This document shows, piece by piece, positions 26,689 through 38,210 of a stretch of DNA of 64,000 bases. The DNA is from Rhabditophanes sp. KR3021 (lineage: Eukaryota > Nematoda > Chromadorea > Rhabditida > Alloionematidae). The stretch spans positions 3,224,001 to 3,288,000 of the forward strand of contig CAUJLY010000004.1 in NCBI GenBank assembly GCA_963281155.1, given 5' to 3'. The notes beneath the pieces were generated by a model. It saw only the letters and a list, made by a program, of their open reading frames with translations. It was not told where the DNA came from and made no database searches. Every line of letters starts with the position of its first letter. Position 1 is the first letter of the stretch. The position numbers and the translations under genes are program-made.

Positions 26689-28564
26689 CTAATATATGGA
26701 ATTTTTGATAAAAGCAACTGTTGCTGCAATTGTTAGGAAAACAAGCTTAGGTACAATATTTTCATCAGCTTTGAAAAGATGAATAACGTAGCCGCTGTAT
26801 GAAGCATCATGTACGCGCTTAACAATAGCATTGGCACTAGTATGAATTTCATTGTTGAAAGGTTCCCAGATGCTTGGATTGAATAGAATTGTATTGGCGT
26901 CGAGTTTAGCATTGTGGTGCATAGCAACTACTGGGTTCAAAAAGAAAAGAATCATGAAGATTGCTGCGAGAATGGGAAATTGGAGTTCTAATTTGTCAAG
27001 AAACGTGAAGTTGGCTTGTGCAGAGGTTGAAAATAGTCCAAAACAACACACTAATAAAATAATTGAATTCATAATCATGACGTTCGAGTACTTCTCAAGT
27101 CCGTGATTTACATATTGCACTAGTTCTAAGAGCTTAGCGTGTCTAGTCGAAAGGATGACAATATTGTTCTTCAAATTTTCCTTGTCGTCATCGAGAGCAG
27201 CTTTTGCTTGGTGGTGGAAGTTATCAGTTTCAGCGGCAACGGCCCAATATGAAAGTAAAAAGAAAGAGACAACATACAAAGTGGCAAAGTGCCCGAACAA
27301 ATAAACAATAGCATCAATTATATAGGTTGTCTTGTTAAGGAGCATCGAGGTCTTGTATAATTTTCCATCATTGAAGTTAGCTTCATAGTTGACGTAATTA
27401 TTATAGCACGTAACGACACCTCCTGAAAAATAGAGAAACCAAATTATGGCCAATTTGACAGTTGCTCCAGTTTTAGAAAAGTTAATTGCTTTCCTGTTGC
27501 TGACATCCAAGTCTCTGTATGCGACGAATTTGGAAATAAAAATATTAAAGTATTTGCTTTTGTCCATAAAGAAAAAGATAATAATTCCGAAGACCGCATT
27601 GATTTTTAAGGTGTTATATATTAAGTGTGTAGTCCAGTTAGAGGTGAAAATCTTTTGGAATAAAGTTATTAATTTAATAGTATAGCCAACTTACTTGATA
27701 GTGATGGGTAGTGATAATTGTATGAACAAAAGAAGAAATGAGAGGAATCAAACTGACGGCCAAAATAATAATTTTACCAATGGCTTTGAAGCTACTTGAA
27801 TGAAGAGCATTGGATCTGAAGTTAGGAACTCTAAAAATTTTGAGAAGACATGAAATAGGGAAATAGATTTCATTTGCCTGAAATATTGTATTAAATGTTT
27901 GAAGAAGCTATATGCAAAGTTTTTTTAAGAGTATTTTTAAAAAATGAATATTAGTTATGTTTATATTTGCCCGTGTTTTCAATGTATTTATGTTATTATT
28001 TAACTTATGACGTTCACTAATAATAGCAATAATATTATCACCGTCCACGAATGCTCTGAGAAAATGTAACTTATGTCGGTGAACCTGAAAAAGATGATAG
28101 AAGTTACCATCATTTTAGCAAATCCCATTGTGCTCCAAAGAATGGTGATTTATTCGACAGAAAGAATTCTAGAATCGAAAAAATCAGACTCCACCTCAAG
28201 TTGCCAGTTCCTACCAAAAAGTTAGCCGGGAATTTAGAATTTGTCTTAGTTGAAAGATTCAAGAGACAGAGCACTGACTGTGATCATGGCAAATGTAGAA
28301 TGCCTGAAATCTATCTTCTCAATCACTTCAATGCCTGTGCTGTTGGTCAAAATGATCTTCGAGCTCAAAATGATTTCTGACAGTTAATTTTAATTTTTTT
28401 TAATTTAATAAATTTAGATAACAATTTAAACTCTTGTTCACTTTTTAATTTTAGTAGATGATCATTACCATGAAGTCGTGTCCCATTTCCTTATTGAAAA
28501 CATTACTTTCAATTAGTACATCGTCTTTCAACACTTGCGGAGATCCTTTTTGGAGTTCATTCAT
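26689..28564 (-). CDS. Multi-pass membrane protein A, gustatory-receptor-like
   Basis: Exons in coding order: 28564-28469, 27877-27695, 27651-26689; phases agree, 413 residues. The small first exons were placed by alignment with the neighbour at 29887-31167: both carry a MGHD motif, then IYxPI...IFxxPN, then W...KxN, and the last exon is exactly 963 bp in both. Hydropathy by eye suggests about seven membrane segments. The overall plan (N-terminal xxP...G/IF.xPN block, about 410 residues, long central loop rich in charged residues) resembles insect-type gustatory receptors and their nematode GUR/LITE-1 relatives, but the canonical C-terminal TY...QF motif is absent, so chemoreception is inference. 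The first intron (27878-28468) contains an antisense GIY-YIG-like remnant. Confidence 0.75.
27985..28380 (+). pseudogene. Decayed GIY-YIG-like fragment, copy 2
   Basis: Lies in intron 1 of membrane protein A, antisense to it. An early stretch reads YLCYYL (27985), and from 28056 an open run of 108 codons reads TYVGEPEKDDRSYHHFSKS, then APKNGDLFDRKNSRIEKI, LKLPVPTKKLAG, LEFVLVERFKRQSTDCDHG, then KCRMPEIYLLN and a stop at 28378. YVGE..xxDxR, LF(N/D)RK, EF(I/V)L(M/V)ER and (N/D)CDH match copy 1 at 20235; the second half matches copy 3 at 43274. A stop precedes the YVGE segment, and no start codon or host promoter is seen, so it is taken as a dead copy. Confidence 0.55.
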
Positions 28565-29886
28565 GATAGAATAAAATAGTAATATGTAAAAAGTCTGAAA
28601 TAAATTTAATCTATAAGAGCGCTGCTATATACTCCTATCGTTGTCAAGTGAAAAAGGTGTATTATTTGTTTGAGTTTGTATATGAAAGAGACATGGAGAC
28701 GTTAATAAAAAAGTTGTAGGAAGTTAGATGTACTAGTTAAGTAAACAACTACTTTTAACGTAAGGTTAGTGAAGTTATGAGGAAATTTATAGTCAAAATA
28801 AAGAATCAGGGATTAAATTGCAATTGGGAGATGAATTTAAAAGAGATCGCTTTTTTAGAAGCAAAAATATTAACAAACGATTATAAGTACAAATCAACTT
28901 CGAAAATACAATCAAAGTGACATACGTAGTGTATTACCAATATTTTATAATATTTAAAAGTTTCAACCTATCTCATAGAAAAAGTAAGCACACGCACCTT
29001 CGCAGAAGTTTTATCTGCATTAAATATAATAAATATGACTAGTTTATTTCCAAATAATGTGAAAGAAGAAATATTAATATGAGCCGCACTTTAACACACA
29101 AATTTCCTACCATCCACAAAGTTAAAGTTTATTATATTTAGTTAAGGGTATTAAGATTTTAGTTTGAAAGGTGTGTATACCTCAGTGTAAATGTGTGAAG
29201 AATACGTATTCGGCTCAATTTAAGGTTTGATAAAATATAAACACATGAAATTACTATTTATATACCTTTTAATATTATAAAATGTATTATGGCGAGGGGA
29301 ATCTGACATCAAACTTTACGAGGCTGTTATACAAAATATACACAAATTTACTTACAAAATTAAATACAAAATCATAAACTAGTTTATGCACTAATAATAA
29401 CAGGCAATAAGCGTATTATTGGGAAAGCAAATGGCAAAGCCGTGTTGTTGTAGGTGAAATATTTAATTTGCAATATAACATTACGTTTTAGTATTGGGCT
29501 AAGCAGACGATAATACTGCGATATATTTTGTGCATTTAATGAATAAATGGCCTTTGGTCATAATTTGCACTTCCATTAATTTCATTATATACCAAAATAT
29601 CTTCTAAATTAACCCGCCCTACTCCAAAGCACATCAAAAATACGTACTTATTAGATGATTAAAATATTTTTTTACTTAACACGTCGTATTTTTACACCTT
29701 CTAATAATACAAAATAGCAGCATAAATGTACTGAATAAATGTACGAAGTTGTCATTAATCAAAAATTATTTAAACGTTAATTAGAATTTATCTTATTTGA
29801 ATTTTGAAGGTCATATTAATGTGGAAAATGTTTAAGAATTTAACGAAATTATGTTTTATTTTTGCACTTTATATGCAAAAGTGTGA
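28565..29886. other. Spacer between the two receptor-like genes
   Basis: About 1.3 kb, AT-rich, with no open frame of note. It must hold the promoter of gene A and the 3' UTR of gene B, both on the minus strand. No repeat shared by the two flanks was noticed. Confidence 0.55.
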
Positions 29887-31167
29887 CTAATTTGAGATTT
29901 TTGATAATAATAAAGACAACAGCACTGTAATAATTGTAATGGCAGGAACAATACTTTCGTTGGCAGGCACCAGATGAATTATCCGACTTGTGTATGAAGC
30001 CGTGTTTATTCTTTGAACAACAGCATTAGCTGTATTATATAATTGCTCGTTATAAGGATTATGCCAAATTTGTTCGGTGTAAAGTATGTTATTGCAATCC
30101 AAAATTAGGTTTGAATGCACCGAAGCAATTGATTTCAATAAGAAAAGTACTAAAAGTATACTTGAAATGATTTGTAAGTAAGCTTCTATTTTGTACGCAA
30201 TATCGAAAGTTCCGTTTGAGTATAAACTAAGAATAGCCACAGACATTGAAATGATGATTACAGAATTCATTACGAGCGTGTTCGTAAACTTTTCCAAATT
30301 GCCTGATACGTAACTAAAAAGTTCAAGCAATTTGGCATTCTTCAGGGCTAGGGAATCAAGGCTGTCCTGAAGTTTGCCTTTTTCAATTTTTAACATCAAT
30401 TTCGAAACAGATGTAAAATTATCAGATTCCGATTGAACTGCCCAGTATGTTAATAGGAACAAGGAAATGAAAAGCATGCCAACGCAATTGGACATGATAG
30501 TGATAAAACAATCTATTACAAATAACCATTTGACTCCGAACAACGAGGTTCTAAAAAAATTGCCAGCCTCATAATTTGTTTCGTAATTGCAAAAGTTGAT
30601 GATACAACTGGTAATTGGCAGCCCAATATAAAAAAGAGTAAGAACTGCCAATTTTATAATATTTATGCGTTTACATCCCAAGGTAGACTCATAATTTTTG
30701 ACATCTATTGCGCGATATGCGCACAACATTTCAACAAATGTTTTGAAAAAATCCACTTTTGCCAAACCACAATAAATTAGTATGCCAACAAAGCCATTAA
30801 CCTTATATGTCCCAAAAACAATTTGTTGACACCAGGGTAGAGAAAGTGTCTATAGAGAGAATTTTAGATAAAGTAAGAAAACGTAAAAACATACTCTGTA
30901 ATTTCGGGAAGTATATGTAATAAAAACAAAAGAAGCCAAAATTGGAATTAGAAATACAAGAGCCAGCAAAATATTGAGTACCTTTGTTTTTGCATTACTC
31001 GTGTTAGTATCCTTCTTAATATTAGGCATATTAAATATTCCCAATATCATACAAATCGGCTTGTAAATGTTCCAGAGAACAGCATCATGGCCCATTCCGT
31101 TTAATTCTTCTCTGTAATTAAACTGAGAATGCTGTAATTCCAAACTAGTGTCGAATTGTTGAGCCAT
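29887..31167 (-). CDS. Multi-pass membrane protein B, gustatory-receptor-like
   Basis: Two exons: 31167-30895 and 30849-29887 (411 residues). Tandem paralogue of the gene at 26689-28564. It keeps the same plan: MGHDAVLWNIYKPICMILGI at the N-terminus, PxxxSF hydrophobic segment, W before exon 2's first membrane helix, YRAIDVK, YWAVQSESDNF (compare YWAVAAETDNF in A), KLLELxxYVxxxLEKxxNxxxMNS and a C-terminal IHLxxAxExIVP. The region of its first exon corresponds to two exons in gene A, so an intron has been lost here or gained there. Function is unknown; chemoreceptor is the best guess from topology and size. Confidence 0.75.
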
Positions 31168-32561
31168 TATTGGGCGTGTTTTTATTTAAGAAAATAAATG
31201 TATTTAGAGTAAAAATAAACTCAGAAGTAAATCTTAATTATAGTATTGTTTGTCTGAAATATTAGTACTTAGTATTGCCTTGGAGATTTTGAAAAATGAA
31301 TTTATAGAAAATTAATTGAGTGCGTATTTGTTTATACATAAAGTTAACAAATTTCAAATGACGTTATGAAAAGGGGTCTGCTGTCAATTAATCAAATAAT
31401 GATGAGCAATCAAATTTTATAGGATTTATAAGGAATCGTATATCGAGAAGGGCGGATCAAACCACGAGTCTATTTAGGTAGTTGAGATTAAACAGCGTAT
31501 TTATTTTTTACTGATAAAGAAGTACTATTAAAGGATATCTTGTTATTATCGAACTTAATGTTCAATTTTCTGTGTGATTTTGTTAATAAAATGTGTTACA
31601 TAAATGTGCTAGATAAACGTATTCAGAAGTTGCTACAAAGTTAGCTTTTGATAATTTAGAGATACGAATTATTTGCACTCGCACATATGTCTTGTATTGT
31701 TTGCAGTGAGTCATAGACTTTGTGACAAAAGTCCTCTTTTACAATAGGTTACCAAGGATGAGCGTGATCTAATAAGAATGTACAATACCCGAAAAACACA
31801 CTACTTAATGAGCTTTCAATTAAACATTCACAAAGGCGTTTAAAGTCAGTACAACACATATTTGTATGGATTCTATTGTGATATGTGGGTTTATGCAAAT
31901 TTTATATCAAATGAGTCATTTAAAATAAAAAAATTTAATGACCATAATATTGTTGAATGATTACTTTTATCAGTAAAATGTGATTCACAATATTTGTCAA
32001 GAAAAGTCGTGACTCTTCAAATAAAAATAATTATCAGAGAAGAGCCGTAAATCTGGGGCAATGATTTTTCAAAATGAGGATAAACATAATATTTATTCAA
32101 GAAACACAATCTATCACTTTGCAAAATGGTTAGATATTGTTTTTTTATTAAAAAATATTGAATTGGAAATAATATGGGTTGCTTTATCTATTGTTCATGT
32201 TTCCTTGGGAATCTAAATAGTTGATTATTTAAAAATGTTTTAAACTCTTAAAATAACGTTTTCTAAAATACTTAACAACATGGAGTGTCATATTGCTTAA
32301 GACAAAATGTTAATAAAATATTATTTGATTAAATTTTTAAAATGAAGTAAACATAATAAAATTACTCTTTTTTATTTGTTGTCAAAATTCTTAATTCATC
32401 AATTGATCAGTTATTTAATTGTTCAAGCCAATGTTATCAATTCTTGGAAGTGTTTATCAAATTGTATCCTTCTAAAGACACTTTGTTCCAAACTTTTCCA
32501 ATAGTGAGCTTGTGCCGATTCATAAGCATTTTAAATTCAGTTTCAAGTTTATATTTTAAAA
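31168..32561. other. Divergent intergenic region
   Basis: 1.4 kb between membrane protein B (-) and EMC6 (+), so it carries both promoters. AT-rich; I see no open frame, RNA gene or clear repeat. Confidence 0.55.
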
Positions 32562-32946
32562 ATGAGTTCCAAAAACGTTGCTAAAAATACTAAGAAACCA
32601 GATATTATTATTGGGGCCCATGTCAAGAACAATATGGAAGTTTTAGAATATTCCAGAACATGCAGTGCGGTACTTTGCGGTTTTGCTGCTGGTATTTTGG
32701 GTTTAACATCATTAAGCGGAGTTTTTTTTTATATTGCTTCCGTTCTCCTTCAAGTTAGTTTATTTTATAATTTTTCCAATTTAAAACAACTTAATTTAGG
32801 CTGTATTCTGGTATGTAAAAGCAGACTTTAAATGGCAACAATACTTGCTCAGTCCATTCCAACTCTTAACTCACTCAATTGTTGGTGGATTTTTCACTTA
32901 TGTTCTTGCTTGGGTATTTGCAAATGGTCTTGTACACGTTTATTGA
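32562..32946 (+). CDS. EMC6: ER membrane protein complex subunit 6
   Basis: Subunit of the EMC insertase that places tail-anchored and multi-pass proteins into the ER membrane. Two exons, 32562-32753 and 32800-32946, with a 46-bp intron and phase 0; 112 residues, matching the family length of about 110. Recognised by the block EVLEYSRTCSAVLCGFAAGI followed by LGLTSLSG, two hydrophobic segments, and the C-terminal GGFFTYVLAWVFANGLVHVY, which mirrors GLFTYVLFWTF..G.VHVY in animals. Confidence 0.92.
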
Positions 32947-35798
32947 TCAATAACATAAACTCTAAAGCGAATGTTGAATAATTTTGTTTATATGAATCTA
33001 ATATATCATTTTGTTTAATAAAATTGAAATATCATCAACAAAATGTCTCACTTAATTGTTCACCAAACGGAAATCCGCCCAAACTTTACCGAATTATCAC
33101 TTATGCAAAAAATATTAATGGGTTTTCCTTATCCGTTAGAACTATCCTAATTACGTATAATCAAAGGAAAGCACCACTTACATCACGAAACTAAGTACCT
33201 TTGTTGACTTTTAAATAATTCATCATTTATACAAGGACTTTAATTTGTGTTACGCTAATATTAGATCGAGGAATACATAAAATGATGCTTACATTAAAAA
33301 TTTATAACAGGTGAAGTAGATTGGAATTATCAAAAGGTTACTAATTCATAATTCATCCAAATTATTAGTGGTTGACCAGTCACACAATTTAAAATTCAAA
33401 CTTAGACTAAGTCAAAACGTATAAATAATCACAATTCATTGTATTAACTTCTTGTGTGCCATATAACAACTGTTTGATGTTTGTGGTCACAAAAATAATA
33501 AGTTTATGGTAATTGCCGTTTCTAAGATTATCACAAGATTAATCATTTTTTATTGGTCACAAAGTAACCGTAAAAAATTGTCTGTTTACATCTGCTTAGT
33601 GTATTTAAAATATGACTTGCAAGTAATCTAGAAACTGATAATAACTTGTTTATTGTCTTCCATTGCTTATGCTAATTGTTTTATTGTGTTTTTTAAATTT
33701 CAATCCTTTGATTAATAGATTGTAAGTGCTGTTACGACAAATGCCATCTGCCTGAAATTACCTCGCTTTTAAGACTTGCCAAAACAGTAGTTACTACAAT
33801 TTTATAGTACTATGAATATGCCTGTTTGGTATTAACAACTGCTCACCATCTTTTATCTTACCGATCGTTTCGATGGTTTTTTATGCAACTGTTCTCGAAT
33901 AAAGGACTACAATTCACTTGAAGTATCATATATCTTTTCCTATTTCCACAATCTTTTAGATCTTACTTTAATTAATCAAACTTTGTTCATTTCACTTTGC
34001 CATTGATCTCTATCACATTTAAGTTTTGTTCTTAAAAAACACATGCGCACTCATTGAAAATTATGCATACAATAATATTTAGACACGTTTAAATAGTAAT
34101 TGTTTAGTGGTTATACATTGCCCAATTGTAATCCTCTTTGCTTGGAAATGTACAATTTGTTACGAAACAAATCAAATAATAACCTATTGCCATCCAAAAC
34201 AAACCCATAATTATAAGCATGTGTTAGTTTACCGTCAGTTGCCTCCTATACAAATTATTGCTATGTTTACTTACACTACCAATTTATCATTTCCATCACT
34301 TCTATTTTGAAATTTATCAAGCTCTCGCCTGTCATGTTTCATATTGGTTTAGGGTTGTTCTCCAGAGATCGCTAGTCCGAAAAGTTTATCAGAAGTGTTC
34401 CCATACAAGGACCAAAACCGCAACTCCACACAAACACTTCAATTACATTTATGGTTATCAACTGTTCAATTGGCTGTATTTGTGCAAAGTGAGCTAAACA
34501 ACTCTGTCATTAATTCAAATGACCCAATGGACATACCCTACTATTAAAAGTATTAAAGACCCGAGCCTTCTTATTTATCTAATAACCGAAACTGCTTCAT
34601 TGACAGCTTTCGAATATCTACAATTATCAGAACTTCTTTGTTTGCCTCTAAACTTTTCATTCATTTGTTATCATGTCCATGTCTTGTTGAGTGATTAGCC
34701 ATGCCATTGTTTCCTTAATATTTAAAATGCTAAACTAAATTCTAAATAAATTGACTAAAATATATTCGGCTTATGATTAGATTAGATGTTCTTCTAAACT
34801 AAATACATCTAAACATGGAATCATCACTCTTCTTTTGGCTCATCAGCTTAAGTCCAAGAAATATTTAGTAATTTAATAGGCATTATACTGGACATTAATT
34901 ATTTCTTTTTGATATCCCTATTTATGGTCTTTATTCTTTGTCTCTTCGTACCGCTTAGACCCCCGGAAATCTATTAGTTTAAATATGTTGTAAGATATAT
35001 TTCCTCCATCATTAATATCACATACATAAAACATTGATAACAAATAATATTTTACAATTAAATTGACAGTCAAACACCCACTGATAGCTATCTTTTTGCT
35101 TGATAAAGGAAATGATTCATTTATATAAGTTTATCAAAAGGATTGTTTATTTGGTTTAAAAAATGATCCTTTCTTGGGAAGTATTGTTTTACTTCTAAAA
35201 TAGCGTCTATCTTATAAATATTCTCTTTATTGGAATATGACATTTTTGTTATAATCATTTAATGCATTCATTTAAAAATGATATAAAATTGAACCTATAA
35301 CAATTTATATTTTACATTTATTCATTTATATTTATGAGCAATAATGGCACCAATAATTTTAAAACAAAATAATACAATATGCAAGAAATAACAATAAGAT
35401 CAATTTATTAGCATTACTTTTGATAAAAAGTTATGATTAAACATTTAGTATAACCCACATGCTTCCACTTTAAAAGTGTAGTACTATTGCTCATTTTTTA
35501 TGAGACAACATTTATTCGCTTATTTTTACGATCAAAGATACAGATATGTAAATATAAAAATATGATACTATTATACGACATTTTTTACAACATATTATTA
35601 TAGTATATTTTTTGTATAATACTAATTTAATCAAAACAATAAATAAACTTCTTTATATTTTTTCTACTTTGTCTGTTTTATCTGATTTGCTTGGTGTTTT
35701 GGTCGTTGTATAAATATAATTTAATTCCAGAGATATATTGTACAGTCTATTAATATTAAATCAGTATCACTATTTTATAATACATCTACACAACAAGA
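32947..35798. other. Intergenic region, no gene seen
   Basis: 2.85 kb of AT-rich DNA between EMC6 and the SH2 gene. Open frames at 34107-34310 and 34258-34497 overlap each other in different frames and have no domain; codon use follows base composition. The last few hundred bases should include the SH2-gene promoter. Confidence 0.55.
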
Positions 35799-38210
35799 AT
35801 GAAGGAAAATGCTGCCTTGATTAGTGTTAATTCGACATTGGCCAAACAAATTTGGTATCACGGTATGCTGAAGCGTATTGAGGCCGAAAATCTACTTGTG
35901 AAAGAGGGAGATTTCCTGGTCCGTGACAGTATTTCGAATAAAAATGGTTATGTTTTAACGGCTATGTCCGACGGATCACCTAAACATTTTCAAATTAATG
36001 ATGAAGTCGTAAATGACCAATTATATTATCGGGTATGTATTCAAATTACACATTTTTGTTTAAATTAGATCATGTGTAATTATTTTCAGTTTGAAGAAGA
36101 GCAATTCACATCAGTGCCTGCACTAATTAATTTCTACCAAACTCATAAACGCAAAGTTACTACCATTTCCAACTGTTGTATCATAACAGCAGTCGTGTCT
36201 AATAAAAGTTTAACGATACATCCATCGTCGTCATTTTCTTCTAATTGTGGAGAAATTGAAGCTGACTATTGCAAAGTCAGTGGAATCATGCAAAATTGTA
36301 GCAGTTACAATAATGATAACTATAATGGTAACTACAACAACAATAATGGTGGTGATTTGTTCCGTTCCTACAACAAGCATCTGACTAAATCAGAAACTAA
36401 TTTGAATAATCTAGTTAATTCTTACAATAACAAAGACAACGATTTCCATTCTGTCAGTAATATTAAAATCCTATCTATGTTTGATATAAAGCCAGTTGAA
36501 AACACATCTTACAAAATGACGGCCATCAAAGAACAGAATGATCAAAATCAAGATTATTGTGATATGGATTATGATAGTATGTTAGATTTCCCTAGTAATG
36601 TTCAAATCAAATCGTTGCCACCACACGCTGCCAAGCATTATACGAAACAAAACAGTTTAGATGAGCATATGGGTCATAGATTATCAACGGCATCAACAAT
36701 GCATTCGGATGATACAACAGATACTGACTTTTCAAATTACAATAAAAATTTTAGCAATTCGGTGACGAATTTAAATCCGTTCCTTGAAAAATCAGATGAC
36801 GTGATATTAAATAAAGCCAGGTCATTTTCCAATTTGAGAATCATACCTCTAAGAAATATGGCTACACGCCCTGCCTCAACTTTTACATCATCCTCAACCG
36901 ACTCATCATCTTCCTCAGCCCCAATATACAACAAGCATAATAGCATGGGCAAGCTAAAGTGTAGTTCTAAGTCTTCTTTGTTTAACCGATCAGCAGCAGG
37001 TATAATTGCGGAGAAAAACTTTGTTCCAGCACTTCCTGAACGATCAGAGTCAAAAGAAACGCTAACACAAAAAAGAGATTCTAATCCAGATCTAACAAGA
37101 ATCGAGAATGATCTTAAGAGATCAATGATGTCACTAAACAAACTTTCCTCTATTACTACTGATCGAGACTCTGCGTGTGTTCTTGACACATCAAACGAAG
37201 GCGACTATGATTCCTTGCCTATGCATAAATTTGGGACTCATTCTCCTGATTCATTATTGAACAATGAAAGTGAAGAGTCGGAATATGAACTAAGCTGTTC
37301 CGGTTATAAACGACTAGATGACTTTGGTTCAAGACTTATTTCAATGAATATTACAAGAGTGTGTAAATTAATTACACAAGAAGACATTAAAACATTGCAA
37401 TTAAATGACAAAGAACAAAATGGATTGCAATTACTGTTGCTGCCGTCATGCGGAGTAGAAGTTAGAAGGAACTGTGCGTATAGAATAAACTTATTGAAGC
37501 AATTGGTTACTGAGTCTATTTCACGTTCCAATTATCCCAAGTTGATTATTTCAACTTGGACGTCAATCGCTTCTTCGTTACTAAAAGATTTTGGAAATTT
37601 ATTTGCATTTTGCAGCATTTTTAGTTCTCTTAAAAATGAAGCAGATAAATTAGATTCTTTGTTCGAAGATTCTTCAGTTAAACTTATCAAAAGTTTACTG
37701 CTACCCATATACGATCAAATTCTAAAGAACGGGGAAGTAGGAAATGATTACTGCCGTGATATTTCTTTGCCTTACATTCAACCTTTATTGGACATCTTTT
37801 CCGGAGATTCAAACTGCAATGTGGTGACGACATTAACAATAGATCAACAACTAGATGAAATGTGGGTATGGTTGTCAATTGGAAGAAGAATGAGTCAAAG
37901 TTGCAAAGAATATTCTGCTAAAGCTAAGACATTTTATTGCAGTGATAGTGATTCAAAGCATAATATTTTTGAAAACTCGGAAATCTTATACACTTTATCA
38001 GAATTAAATCAAGCTACCCAGAGACAAAAAATTGTCCAAACTACATACAAAAATGCTGCCATGCATAATTGCGAAAAAGGAAATTGCTACAGACAAAATT
38101 CTGACCAATGTAATAATTCACACAAACAAAGTAAAGAAGATTCACAACATTTTTGTCAAATGCCAAAAAATGATTTATCTTACAAGACGACTATTGTCAC
38201 TAGTCTTTAG
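35799..38210 (+). CDS. SH2 and GEF-like adaptor of the BCAR3/NSP family
   Basis: Cytoplasmic adaptor that would link phosphotyrosine signals to a Cas-type scaffold. Exons 35799-36032 and 36090-38210 (784 residues). Residues about 19-115 form an SH2 domain: WYHGMLKRIEAENLL, then GDFLVRDS with the phosphate-binding Arg, YVLTA, and PALINFYQTHKR. The next 300 residues are low-complexity, rich in Asn, Ser and Tyr (YNNNN-type runs, several PALPER-like stretches). The C-terminal part from about residue 415 to 680 resembles the Cdc25-like GEF fold of NSP proteins (RLISMNITRVCKLIT, later LPYIQPLLDI). Family assignment rests on SH2 similarity and domain order; the GEF part is divergent. The tail is Asn/His/Gln-rich. 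Confidence 0.78.
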
